Shown here: positions 34,947 through 43,256 of the stretch, one piece after another
How the letters are laid out: every line of letters begins with the position of its first letter
How positions within the stretch are numbered: the first letter of the stretch is position 1
Assembly: GCA_035565615.1 (NCBI GenBank)
Contig: DATMSB010000071.1
Coordinates: forward strand, 1 to 64,000
Reading direction: 5' to 3'
From: Vulgatibacter sp035565615
Lineage (GTDB): Bacteria; Myxococcota; Myxococcia; Myxococcales; Vulgatibacteraceae
DNA: 64,000 nucleotides
Program-made: the position numbers and the translations under genes
Notes under the pieces: model-generated
Told to the model about the DNA's origin: nothing
The model's input: the letters and a program-made list of their open reading frames with translations, nothing else
Database searches by the model: none

Positions 34947-37198
34947 GGCTCCGCCTCCTCGCCCAGCATCTCCAGGAACTTCGCCTCGTCCAGGATGGGG
35001 ATGCCGAGCTCCTGCGCCTTGCGCAGCTTGGTCGTCGGCCCCTTCTCCTCGCCGGCGACGAGGTAGTCGGTCTTCTTGGTGACGGAGCCCGTGGTCTTGC
35101 CGCCCGCCCGCTCGATCCGCTCCTTGGCCTCTTCGCGATCGAAGCGGGTGAGGGTGCCGGTGAGGACCACCGTCTTGCCCGCCAAGGGGCCCGCCTCCGC
35201 CGCTGCCTCGGAGGCGGGCGCCTCGGGGATCGGCTCGACCCCCGCGGAGAAGAGGTGCTCGATGACCCGCTGGTTCTCCTCGGCGTGGAAGAAGGCGGTG
35301 ACCGCCTTGGCACGCTCCGGCCCGAAGCCCGGGAGCTTCTCGATCTCCTCTTCGCTGGCGGTGTAGAGCGCGCGCACGTCGGGATAGCGGGAGGCGAGCG
35401 TCTTGCTCATGGTCTCGCTGACCAGGTGGATGCCGAGCGCGTTGTAGAAGCTGCGCAGGCGGCAGCGCTTGCTCTTCTCGATCCCCTCGAGCAGGTTGTC
35501 GACGACCTTGCCGCGGAGCGGATAGACCTTGTCGCCTACGATGCGCTCGAGCTTCGAGAAGTCCTCGGCCCGCAGGTCGTAGAGATCGCCGAAGTCCTTC
35601 ACCAGCCCCTTGGCGACGAGCTGCCCGGCGATCTCCTCGCCCAGGCCCTCGATGTCCATGGCGCGGCGGCTCGCGAAGTGGATGAGCCGCCCCTCGAGCT
35701 GCGCCGGGCAGGCGGCGTTGAGGCAGCGCCACGCCGCCTTGTCCTCCTCGCGGAAGACCTCGCTCTGGCACGACGGGCACCTCGTCGGGAACCGGTATTC
35801 TCGCTCCGCGCCGGTGCGCACCTCGGTCACCACCTTCACGATCTCGGGGATCACGTCGCCGGCGCGGCGCACCACCACCCGATCGCCCTCGCGCACGTCC
35901 TTGCGGCGCAGCTCGTCCTCGTTGTGCAGGGTGGCGCGGGAGACGACCACGCCGCCGACGTGCACGGGCTCGAGGAAGGCCACCGGCGTGAGGATCCCGG
36001 TGCGACCCACCTGCACGTCGATCTTCTCCACGCGGGTGGTCTCCTCCTCGGGCGGGAACTTGTAGGCCACGGCCCAGCGGGGGCTGCGCGCCACCGCGCC
36101 GAGCTCGCGGCGCAGCCCGTCGTCGTCGATCTTCACGACCACGCCGTCCACGAGGTAGGGGAGCTCGCCGCGCCGCGCGAGGAGGCGGGCGCAGTAGGCC
36201 TTGGCCTCCTCGATCCCGTTCGCGCGGGCGTCCTCTCCCGAGAGCCGGAAGTCGAGGGTCTCCAGCCAGTGGAGGCGCTCGCCGTGCGAGGCGAAGGTCC
36301 CGTCCTCCCACGCGACCTCGTAGGGGTAGAAGGAGAGGGGGCGGTTGGCGGTGATCCGCGGATCGAGCTGGCGCAGGGAGCCGGCGGCGGCGTTGCGCGG
36401 GTTGGCGAAGAGCTTGGGCAGCGCCCGGCGGCCCGCCTTCGGATCGGCCTCGCGCCTCTTCAGCTCCGCCTGTCGGGCCTCCTCCTGCCGGCGGTTGAGG
36501 GCCTCGAAGTCCTTGCGGAGCATGACGACCTCGCCGCGCACCTCGAGGCGGCCGGGGATCTCCTTCGCGAGCTTGAGGGGGATCGATTGGACGGTGCGCA
36601 GGTTCGGCGTGATGTCCTCGCCCACCTCGCCATCCCCCCGGGTGGCGCCTCGCACGAAGACGCCGTCCTCGTACACGAGCTCCACCGCCACTCCGTCGAA
36701 CTTCGGCTCGCAGAAGAACGGAAACGGCGCGCCGCCGTCCTCCTCGTCGAGGATCCATCGGTGAAAACGGGGGTCGAGCGCGCTTTCCTTCTCGGGGCCG
36801 TCCCCCTTGGGCGCGGCCTTCCCCTTCTTCTCGTTCTCCTTCAGCCGGCGCAGGCCGCGGCCGTCCTTGGCGTCGAGGAAGTTGCGCATCCGGGTGTCGA
36901 AGTCGTCGAGGTCCTCCTCGACGAAGACGTTGGCGAGCGAGAGCATCGGCACCCGATGCCTGACCTTTTCGAAGCCTTCGGCGGGTGCGCCGCCGACGCG
37001 CTGGGTCGGCGAATGCGGCGTGACGAGGTCGGGATGGGCCGCCTCGAGGGCCTCGAGCTCGCGGAAGAGGGCGTCGTAGGCGGCGTCGGAGATCACCGGC
37101 TCGTCGAGGACGTAGTAGCGCCGGTCGTGTTCCCGGATCTCGGCGCGCAGCTCTTCGATCCGCTGCGCCGCTGCGGTCTTGGAGGATGGTTTCGGCAT
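34943..37198 (-). CDS. ligA: NAD-dependent DNA ligase
   Basis: 751 residues, longer than the usual ~670. Domains in order: Ia (YYVLDEPVISDAAYD), adenylation with the AMP-Lys motif EPKFDG (about residue 165), OB fold (TPVAFLEPV), zinc finger (CPSCQSE ... CLNAACPAQ), helix-hairpin-helix repeats, and BRCT (GKTVVLTGTLTRFDREEAKE). It seals nicks using NAD, essential for replication. A charged insertion of about 45 residues (KENEKKGKAAPKGDGPEKE...) lies just before the KxDG motif and explains part of the extra length. No Shine-Dalgarno is visible before the ATG. Confidence 0.97.
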   Translation of the reverse strand: MPKPSSKTAAAQRIEELRAEIREHDRRYYVLDEPVISDAAYDALFRELEALEAAHPDLVTPHSPTQRVGGAPAEGFEKVRHRVPMLSLANVFVEEDLDDFDTRMRNFLDAKDGRGLRRLKENEKKGKAAPKGDGPEKESALDPRFHRWILDEEDGGAPFPFFCEPKFDGVAVELVYEDGVFVRGATRGDGEVGEDITPNLRTVQSIPLKLAKEIPGRLEVRGEVVMLRKDFEALNRRQEEARQAELKRREADPKAGRRALPKLFANPRNAAAGSLRQLDPRITANRPLSFYPYEVAWEDGTFASHGERLHWLETLDFRLSGEDARANGIEEAKAYCARLLARRGELPYLVDGVVVKIDDDGLRRELGAVARSPRWAVAYKFPPEEETTRVEKIDVQVGRTGILTPVAFLEPVHVGGVVVSRATLHNEDELRRKDVREGDRVVVRRAGDVIPEIVKVVTEVRTGAEREYRFPTRCPSCQSEVFREEDKAAWRCLNAACPAQLEGRLIHFASRRAMDIEGLGEEIAGQLVAKGLVKDFGDLYDLRAEDFSKLERIVGDKVYPLRGKVVDNLLEGIEKSKRCRLRSFYNALGIHLVSETMSKTLASRYPDVRALYTASEEEIEKLPGFGPERAKAVTAFFHAEENQRVIEHLFSAGVEPIPEAPASEAAAEAGPLAGKTVVLTGTLTRFDREEAKERIERAGGKTTGSVTKKTDYLVAGEEKGPTTKLRKAQELGIPILDEAKFLEMLGEEAEP

Positions 37199-37244
37199 CG
37201 GCCGCGCAACCTACACCACGGCCGCTCCGGGTGCATCCGCCACC

Positions 37245-37272
37245 TTGACAGCCGCCTTTTGGCGGCTATAGG
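37245..37272 (+). promoter_or_regulatory. rho promoter with a perfect inverted repeat filling the -35/-10 spacer
   Basis: A perfect TTGACA (37245-37250) and TATAGG (37267-37272) are separated by 16 bases. The spacer is GCCGCC-TTTT-GGCGGC; with flanking bases the palindrome is 7 bp per arm (AGCCGCC / GGCGGCT). This is a likely operator or DNA/RNA hairpin. The leader to the rho GTG is about 150 bases. Confidence 0.75.
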
Positions 37273-37427
37273 TTTCGTTCGGCTTCCGGCCAAATCCCAC
37301 CAACATCCGTCGAACCTCCGCTGCGTCTTCGCGGGGGAGCGATCCTCCACAGGTCGAACGACGTCGCCAGCTCGCCCAGTCACGCGACCCGCCCGAGCAG
37401 CGCACCGACACCAAGAGACGATTCCAA

Positions 37428-39107
37428 GTGTCCGATACCTCTTCCGACAGCCCTGCACGGGCGCCGCGTGGCCGCAAGACCGCTGCCGCAGCCGAGCCCG
37501 AGACCTCCGTCCCGGATTCCGAGCCCACCGAGGCGAAGAGCAAGCCGGCGCCCACCCGCGCCAAGCGGGGAGGCGCCCGCGCCGCGCGCGCCCCGGCGAC
37601 GGAAGCGGCGGAGGAGCAGGTGGTGAAGGAGCCCTCCGAGGAGGCCCGCATGGAGCCAGAGGCAGCCGCCGCGCCGGCGCCCGTGCGAGGCGAGATCCCG
37701 TCGCCGGCGACCACCACCGCCACCTCCAGGCGCGGCAGGGAGAGAGGGCGCAGGGGCAGGGGCGAGCGGCAGGCACCCAAGCCGCCCATCTTCGACATCG
37801 AGGAGGATCTCGAGAGCCTCGCCGCCGCCGAGCTCGAGCCCGGCGCGGAGGAGGTGGTCATCAACCTCTCCGAGCTCAAGCGCCTCAAGACCGCCCAGCT
37901 CGCGCACATGGCCCAGGACCTCGGCGTCGAGGGATCGGGCGGCATGCGCAAGCAGGATCTGATCTTCGAGATCCTGCAGGCGCAGGCGGTGAAGCGTGGG
38001 CGGGTCTACGGGGAGGGGACGCTGGAGGTGCTCCCCGACGGCTTCGGCTTCCTCCGCTCGCCCGACTTCTCCTACCTGCCGGGGCCGGACGACATCTACG
38101 TGTCGCCCTCGCAGATCCGCCGCTTCGGCCTGCGCACCGGCGACTCGATCAGCGGCCAGGTGCGCCAGCCCAAGGACGGCGAGCGGTACTTCGCGCTGCT
38201 GAAGGTCGAGTCGATCAACTTCGGCCCGCCCGAAGAGAACGCGCAGAAGGTCCTCTTCGACAACCTCACGCCGCTCTACCCGAACGAGAAGCTCACCCTC
38301 GAGCACGATCCCACGGAGATGACCACGCGGATCATCGACCTGCTGGTTCCGATCGGGAAGGGCCAGCGCTGCCTGATCGTGGCGCCGCCCCGGGCCGGCA
38401 AGACCGTGCTCCTCCAGAACATGGCCCACGCCATCACCACGAACCATCCGGAGGTGCACCTCATCGTGCTGCTCATCGACGAGCGGCCCGAGGAGGTCAC
38501 CGACATGGAGCGGAGCGTGAAGGGAGAGGTGATCTCCTCCACCTTCGACGAGCCCGCGACCCGCCACGTGGCGGTGGCCGAGATGGTGATCGAGAAGGCG
38601 AAGCGGCTCACCGAAGGCGGCAAGGACGTGGTGATCCTGCTCGACTCGATCACCCGCCTGGCCCGCGCCTACAACGCGGTGGTGCCTGCCTCCGGCAAAA
38701 TCCTCTCCGGCGGCGTGGACTCCAACGCCCTCCACAAGCCGAAGCGGTTCTTCGGGGCGGCCCGCAACATCGAGGAGGGGGGCTCGCTCACCATCATCGG
38801 CACCGCGCTCGTCGACACCGGCTCCCGCATGGACGAGGTGATCTTCGAGGAGTTCAAGGGGACGGGCAACTCGGAGATCGTCCTGGACCGCAAGCTGATG
38901 GAGAAGCGGATCTTCCCCACCCTCGACATCAACAAGTCGGGCACGCGCAAGGAGGAGCTGCTCATGGATCAGATGACCCTGAACCGGGTCTGGATCCTGC
39001 GCCAGCTCCTGCATCCGCTCTCCACGATCGACTCCATGGAGTTCCTGCTCTCGAAGATGCGAGGCACCGCCTCCAACATGGAATTCCTCGATTCCATGGG
39101 ACGTTGA
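37428..39107 (+). CDS. rho: Transcription termination factor Rho
   Basis: 559 residues; E. coli Rho has 419. The extra ~125 N-terminal residues are Ala/Pro/Glu/Arg-rich and disordered by eye, as in some high-GC lineages. Then come the Rho N-terminal SAP-like fold (LSELKRLKTAQLAHMAQDLG), the cold-shock-like primary RNA site (GFGFLRSPDFSYLPGPDDIYV), Walker A APPRAGKT (about 322), Walker B DVVILLDS, and the Q/R-loop region (NIEEGGSLTIIGTALVDTGS). The P-loop has Arg in place of the first Lys of PPKAGKT. It is a hexameric RNA translocase ending transcription. GTG start. Divergent from ligA. Confidence 0.97.
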   Translation: MSDTSSDSPARAPRGRKTAAAAEPETSVPDSEPTEAKSKPAPTRAKRGGARAARAPATEAAEEQVVKEPSEEARMEPEAAAAPAPVRGEIPSPATTTATSRRGRERGRRGRGERQAPKPPIFDIEEDLESLAAAELEPGAEEVVINLSELKRLKTAQLAHMAQDLGVEGSGGMRKQDLIFEILQAQAVKRGRVYGEGTLEVLPDGFGFLRSPDFSYLPGPDDIYVSPSQIRRFGLRTGDSISGQVRQPKDGERYFALLKVESINFGPPEENAQKVLFDNLTPLYPNEKLTLEHDPTEMTTRIIDLLVPIGKGQRCLIVAPPRAGKTVLLQNMAHAITTNHPEVHLIVLLIDERPEEVTDMERSVKGEVISSTFDEPATRHVAVAEMVIEKAKRLTEGGKDVVILLDSITRLARAYNAVVPASGKILSGGVDSNALHKPKRFFGAARNIEEGGSLTIIGTALVDTGSRMDEVIFEEFKGTGNSEIVLDRKLMEKRIFPTLDINKSGTRKEELLMDQMTLNRVWILRQLLHPLSTIDSMEFLLSKMRGTASNMEFLDSMGR

Positions 39108-39203
39108 CGTTCGTCGGCGCGTCGTGCATAAGCCGTCATCCGCCCCCGGACCACTGGCGCATGGGGCGCCGGTGCAAGCGTTTGGGCGACTTCGGAGAAG
39201 AGC

Positions 39204-39410
39204 ATGAAGGAAGGCATCCACCCGGAATACAAGGAATCGACCATCACCTGCTCGTGCGGTGCGACCTACGAGACGCACTCCACCCGAGGGGACTTCCAGG
39301 TCGAGGTCTGCTCCGCCTGCCACCCGTTCTACACGGGCACGCAGAAGCTGATCGACACCCAGGGCCGCGTGGAGCGGTTCCGGAACAAGTACGCCAAGAA
39401 GAAGGCCTGA
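39204..39410 (+). CDS. rpmE: 50S ribosomal protein L31 (zinc-binding form)
   Basis: 68 residues. All four zinc ligands are present: CSC near residue 16 and CSAC near residue 36, so this is the C+ form, not the zinc-free paralogue. Conserved core HPEYKESTITCSCG and HPFYTGTQKLID. It links the 50S and 30S subunits. GGAGAAGAG lies just upstream of the ATG. It follows rho after 96 bases, a gene order (rho-rpmE) common in bacteria, and precedes the DUF1385 gene. Confidence 0.97.
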   Translation: MKEGIHPEYKESTITCSCGATYETHSTRGDFQVEVCSACHPFYTGTQKLIDTQGRVERFRNKYAKKKA

Positions 39411-39440
39411 AGGCGCCTGGCCTGCCTCTTCGGACGCGAG

Positions 39441-39485
39441 CGCCCGAGGCGTTCCGCCATGTTTCTCGGCGGAATCCCTCGGGCG
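39441..39485 (+). terminator. Terminator hairpin after rpmE
   Basis: An 18-bp stem with two mismatches (39441-39458 with 39468-39485; outer arms CGCCCGAGG / CCTCGGGCG) and a 9-base loop. The tail TCGTCGTTTCG is only moderately T-rich. Confidence 0.65.
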
Positions 39486-39637
39486 TCGTCGTTTCGGGCG
39501 GGGGGAGGGGATTGCGCGCCCGGCCCGGAGGTCGAAGGGATCGTCGGGGCGGTCTGGCATGATGGGGCCGCTCGCTTCCTCGACCGGCGGGGTGGCCACC
39601 CGGCGCCCGACGAGGCCGAGGCGTTTGGAGGACGTTC

Positions 39638-40684
39638 GTGAAGAAGATCCCGTGGAGGCGATGGAGCCGAATGCTCCCCTTGCTGCTCGCCGACGCCACC
39701 AGGCCCTACATCGGCGGGCAGGCGGTCCTCGAGGGCGTGATGATGCGCTCGCCCGGTAGCTTCGTGGTGGCGGTGCGAAGGCCCGACGGCGGGATCGCCG
39801 TCCGCGCCGAGCCCTGGGACAACTTCTTCACCCGACACGCGGTCTTCCGCCTGCCGCTCCTGCGCGGCGCGGTGGTGCTGATCGAGAGCCTCTGGAACGG
39901 CTTCGCGGCGCTCGGCTTCTCGGCGGAGCACGCGGCCCCCGAGGAGGAGAAGGGCAAGCCGCAGGAGAAGCCCTCGGGGCTGGCCATCGGCGGCACCCTC
40001 GCCCTCTCGCTGGCCTTCGGGCTGGGGCTCTTCGTCGGCGTGCCGCACCTCCTCACCTGGGGGATCGGCCAGGCGCTCGGGCACCCGCTCGACACCACCC
40101 AGTTCGCCTTCCACGCGGTGGACGGGGTGCTGCGCCTCGGTATCTTCCTGGCGTACCTGGGGCTGATCTCCCGGATCCCGGACATCCGGCGGGTGTTCCA
40201 GTTCCACGGCGCCGAGCACAAGGCGATCTGGGCCTACGAGAAGGGCACCGCGCTGACGGTGGACGACGCGGCGGCGCAGACCACCCTGCACCCGCGCTGC
40301 GGCACCAGCTTCCTCCTGCTGGTGGTCGGCGTGTCGATCGTGCTCTTCGCCACGGTTTTCCCGATGCTGCCGCGGATGGCGGAGGGCGACTTCGCCAACA
40401 ACCTCCTGTTGCTCGCGGTGAAGCTGCCGCTGATGATCCCCGTCGCGGGCGTGTCCTACGAGATCCAGCGCCTCTCCGCCCGCCGGCCGAACGATCGCGT
40501 CCTCCGGGCGCTGACCGCCCCCGGGCTGTGGCTGCAGCGGATCACCACCAAGGAGCCCACCCGCGATCAGCTCGAGATCGCCGTGCTCGCCATGCGCCGG
40601 TGCATCGCCTACGAGGAGGGGCGCCTCGAGGAGCGGGGCGTGACCCTGTACCGGGACTTCGAGGGGGCGATCGCGATCCCCTGA
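39638..40684 (+). CDS. DUF1385 family membrane protein (YqhQ-like)
   Basis: 348 residues. Starts at GTG with GGAGG 6 bases upstream. The conserved opening YIGGQAVLEGVMMRSP defines the family. It has five or six hydrophobic helices and FHGAEHKAIWAYEKG plus LHPRCGTSFLL, conserved His/Glu/Cys residues suggesting a metal or catalytic site. Function is unknown. In many bacteria this gene lies between rpmE and prfA; here rpmE is upstream as expected, but the downstream neighbour is a convergent Crp-family regulator, so prfA has moved. Confidence 0.93.
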   Translation: MKKIPWRRWSRMLPLLLADATRPYIGGQAVLEGVMMRSPGSFVVAVRRPDGGIAVRAEPWDNFFTRHAVFRLPLLRGAVVLIESLWNGFAALGFSAEHAAPEEEKGKPQEKPSGLAIGGTLALSLAFGLGLFVGVPHLLTWGIGQALGHPLDTTQFAFHAVDGVLRLGIFLAYLGLISRIPDIRRVFQFHGAEHKAIWAYEKGTALTVDDAAAQTTLHPRCGTSFLLLVVGVSIVLFATVFPMLPRMAEGDFANNLLLLAVKLPLMIPVAGVSYEIQRLSARRPNDRVLRALTAPGLWLQRITTKEPTRDQLEIAVLAMRRCIAYEEGRLEERGVTLYRDFEGAIAIP

Positions 40685-40719
40685 GGACGGCCCGGGGCAG
40701 GGTAGCCCCTCGATCGAGA

Positions 40720-40754
40720 ACGCCCCCTCCGCTCCACGGGAGCGTCGGGGGCGT
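40720..40754. terminator. Bidirectional terminator between DUF1385 and Crp-family genes
   Basis: A 15-bp stem with two mismatches (ACGCCCCCTCCGCTC / GAGCGTCGGGGGCGT) and a 5-base loop in the middle of a 107-base convergent gap. The plus-strand tail is CTTCGTTCC and the minus-strand side reads TCTCGATCG. Confidence 0.65.
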
Positions 40755-40791
40755 CTTCGTTCCGCAGCTTCCCTCGGCCGCGCGCCGGCGC

Positions 40792-41529
40792 CTACTTCTC
40801 CCTCACGGCCAGCTTGCGCAGGGCCTTGGTGTCCTTGATGCAAAGGATGCGGCCCACGTTGCCCAGGTGGCCGTCGCGCTTCATCTCGTTGATCAGCGTC
40901 GAGACGAAGGAGCGGGAGGCGCCCACCAGGTCGGCGAGATCCTGCTGGGTGATCCCCCGCAGGTCGAACTCGCCGCCGTGGGGGCAGCGCTCGCCGTGGG
41001 TCTCGGCCAGGGTGAGGAGGGTCTCCGCGAGCCGCGCCGGCACCTCCTTGAAGGTCAGCCCGAGCACCCGCCGGCGCATCGCCCTCATCCGATCGTTGAG
41101 GGTGCGGATCACGTCGGTCGCCAGGTGCGGCCGCCCCTCGAGGAGCTGCTGGAACGATCGGCTGTCGATGCTCCACACCTCGGCCTCGCCCGACGCCACC
41201 GCCAGATCCTCCACCTGCGCGCCCTCGGGGCGGAGCATCTCGCCGAAGAGGTCGCCGGGCCGCAGGATGGACAGCACCGATCGGGACGCGCCCTTGCCCA
41301 GGCGGATCAGCCGGACGCGGCCGCTGCGGAGCAGGTAGACCTTGTCCGCCGGATCGCCGGGCCGATAGATGACCGAGTTGTTGGGATACGTCTCGCTCTT
41401 GAAGTACCCACGGTAGTCCACGGCCTCGGGCGTCTGCGGCGTCAGCCCCACCGCGCGGTTGGTCGCGGAGGAGGGGGGAGACGGCGGGGGCACGACGAGG
41501 TGAGAGCTGGTCCGGCTGATCTTCTGCAT
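40792..41529 (-). CDS. Crp/Fnr-family transcriptional regulator
   Basis: 245 residues from the ATG with AAGGAG 5 bases upstream. An N-terminal Ser/Pro-rich tail of ~35 residues precedes the cyclic-nucleotide-binding fold (NNSVIYRPGDPADKVYLLRSGRV, ILRPGDLFGEM) and the winged helix with recognition region ITQQDLADLVGASRSFVSTLI. The sensor domain has the PGD and GEM features, but the cAMP-binding Arg/Ser pair is not obvious, and there is no FNR Cys cluster, although HGERCPHGG has one Cys between domains. The effector is unknown. A large palindrome lies about 190 bases upstream of the start. Confidence 0.9.
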   Translation of the reverse strand: MQKISRTSSHLVVPPPSPPSSATNRAVGLTPQTPEAVDYRGYFKSETYPNNSVIYRPGDPADKVYLLRSGRVRLIRLGKGASRSVLSILRPGDLFGEMLRPEGAQVEDLAVASGEAEVWSIDSRSFQQLLEGRPHLATDVIRTLNDRMRAMRRRVLGLTFKEVPARLAETLLTLAETHGERCPHGGEFDLRGITQQDLADLVGASRSFVSTLINEMKRDGHLGNVGRILCIKDTKALRKLAVREK

Positions 41530-41698
41530 GGCGGCTCCTTCGGTCGGCTGACCACGGACTGCGTGGGTTGGGGTGGGACCGGGAGCCATTACAGGGTTCA
41601 TGCCAGGGTCGGTGCGCCCCGTCCGGCCGGCGAACCGGACGACTTTTCAGGTGTTTCACGCCAGACGTTGTTCCACGGCCGCGGAAGCCACCGAAGTC

Positions 41699-41739
41699 GA
41701 TTGAACGAAGCGGATGTAGATTGAACGAATCGTTCAATC
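41699..41739. promoter_or_regulatory. 21-bp palindrome plus direct half-site (probable operator)
   Basis: At 41719-41739 arms GATTGAACGA and TCGTTCAATC flank a single A, a perfect 10-bp inverted repeat. A third copy of the left arm, GATTGAACGAA, lies at 41699-41709, exactly 20 bases upstream in the same orientation. This lies between the NtrC-type gene end and the Crp-family start, so it should control the latter. Confidence 0.72.
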
Positions 41740-41801
41740 GGACGGGTGACCGATGGACGCCCGAGCGACCGCGCCACGCCGAGCGGGACCGGATCCCCTC
41801 C

Positions 41802-43256
41802 TCAGCCCTCGGCCACCCGGATCGACGGCGGACGGCGGGTCGACAGCCCGTGGCGCTCGAGCTTGCGCTCCAGGGTGGGGCGGCTGATGCCGAGGAGCTC
41901 GCAGGCGCGGCCCTTGTGCCCCTGGGCGACGTCGAGCGCCCGGAGGATCGCGTCCTTCTCCGCCTCGGCGAGGGTCTGCACCCGCTTGCGCCCCTCCGGC
42001 TTCCGGGGCGCCGGCGCCTCGGGGGGAGGGAAGTGCTCGGGGAGCAGGATCTCCCCGGGCGCCAGGACCACCGCCCGGGTGAGGGCGTTCTCCAGCTCGC
42101 GCACGTTCCCGGGCCACGGCAGCGACTGCAGGTGCTCGAGGAGCTCGGCGGACACCCGAGTGGTCTGCTTGCCGACCCGCCCGCCGATCCGCTGCAGCAG
42201 CCGCTGGGTGAGCTTGGGGATGTCGACCACCCGCTCCCGCAACGGGGGGAGCTCGACGGTGACCACCTTGAGGCGCTGGAAGAGATCCTCCCGGAACCGC
42301 CCGGCCGCGGCCTCCCGCTCCAGGTCGCGGTTGGTGGCGGCGACGACCCGCGCCCGCAGGGGGAGGCGCCGCACGCCGCCCACCCGCTCGAACTCGCGCT
42401 CCTGCAGCACCCGCAGGAGCTTGGCCTGGAGGGGCAGCGACATCTCGGCGATCTCGTCGAGGAAGATCGTCCCGTCCTCCGCCAGCTCGAACTTGCCGAA
42501 CTTGGTGTTGGCGGCGCCGGTGAAGGAGCCCTTCTCGTGGCCGAAGAGCTCGCTCTCCAGGAGGGTGTCGACGATGGCCGAGCAGTTGATCCCGACGAAG
42601 GGCTTGGGCTCGTCGGACGAGTAGGTGTGGATCAACCGCGCGATCAGCTCCTTGCCCGTCCCGCTCTCGCCCTGGATGAGCACCGTCGCCTTCGACGCGG
42701 CGATCTTGCCGATCTGCTTGACGATGCTCTTCATCTGCCGGCTCTCGGCGACGATGTCGTTCACCAGGTGCGGGGCCGCCGTGTCCACGGCGAGCACCGC
42801 GGCGCGGCGGAAGTGGCGGCGCAGATCGATCGCGCGCAGGACCACCAGCTCGACCTCGTCCTGATCGAAGGGCTTCTGCAGGTAGTCGAAGGCGCCGTTC
42901 TTCATCGCCCGGATGGTGGTCTCCATGTCGCCGTGGGCGGTCATGATCACCACCGGCGCCTCGCCCGCCAGCGCCTTCATCTCCGGCAGGAGCTCGATGC
43001 CGTCGCCGTCGGGGAGGCGCATGTCGCAGAGGATCAGCACCGGCTGGATCCGGGCGAGGTGGGCCCGGGCCTCCGCGGCGGTCGAGGCGATCTCCACCCG
43101 GAACGCGGGGCGATCGCCCTCGGGCACCTCGAGCTGCAGCGCGAGCATCTCGGCGAGCGATCGGTTGTCGTCCACCACGAGGAGGGTGTCCGTCCCGTAG
43201 GGGCGGGCGCCAGCCGGATCCTTCGCCGGCGCGCGTGCCTTGGGTGCGGCGCTCAT
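41802..43256 (-). CDS. Sigma54-dependent response regulator, NtrC type
   Basis: 484 residues. Receiver domain with phospho-acceptor Asp in LILCDMRLPDGDG (D78) and KPFD. AAA+ domain with Walker A GESGTGKE, the sigma54-contact loop as ELFGHEKGSFTGA (GSFTGA at about 243, with Ser instead of the usual Ala), Walker B GTIFLDEIAEM, and WPGNVRELEN. A Fis-type HTH ends the protein (GRACELLGISRPTLERKLERHG). It activates sigma54 promoters once phosphorylated. It overlaps the kinase gene by ATGA and is its second gene. Some regulators with changed GAFTGA still act with sigma54, so that is likely but not certain. Confidence 0.93.
   Translation of the reverse strand: MSAAPKARAPAKDPAGARPYGTDTLLVVDDNRSLAEMLALQLEVPEGDRPAFRVEIASTAAEARAHLARIQPVLILCDMRLPDGDGIELLPEMKALAGEAPVVIMTAHGDMETTIRAMKNGAFDYLQKPFDQDEVELVVLRAIDLRRHFRRAAVLAVDTAAPHLVNDIVAESRQMKSIVKQIGKIAASKATVLIQGESGTGKELIARLIHTYSSDEPKPFVGINCSAIVDTLLESELFGHEKGSFTGAANTKFGKFELAEDGTIFLDEIAEMSLPLQAKLLRVLQEREFERVGGVRRLPLRARVVAATNRDLEREAAAGRFREDLFQRLKVVTVELPPLRERVVDIPKLTQRLLQRIGGRVGKQTTRVSAELLEHLQSLPWPGNVRELENALTRAVVLAPGEILLPEHFPPPEAPAPRKPEGRKRVQTLAEAEKDAILRALDVAQGHKGRACELLGISRPTLERKLERHGLSTRRPPSIRVAEG

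Noticed and set aside
37250..37267. The inverted repeat before rho as an intrinsic terminator
   Set aside because: It lies between divergent starts (ligA and rho), so no gene ends here, and it sits exactly between a -35 and a -10 box.
39152..39174. Hairpin CACTGGCGC / GCGCCGGTG between rho and rpmE as a terminator or L31 autoregulatory site
   Set aside because: Nine base pairs with one mismatch and no T tract; nothing distinguishes it from chance in this composition.
41527..41601. A longer Crp-family protein starting at 41601
   Set aside because: The ATG at 41529 has AAGGAG at ideal spacing; the additional residues are Pro/Thr-rich and lack a ribosome site.
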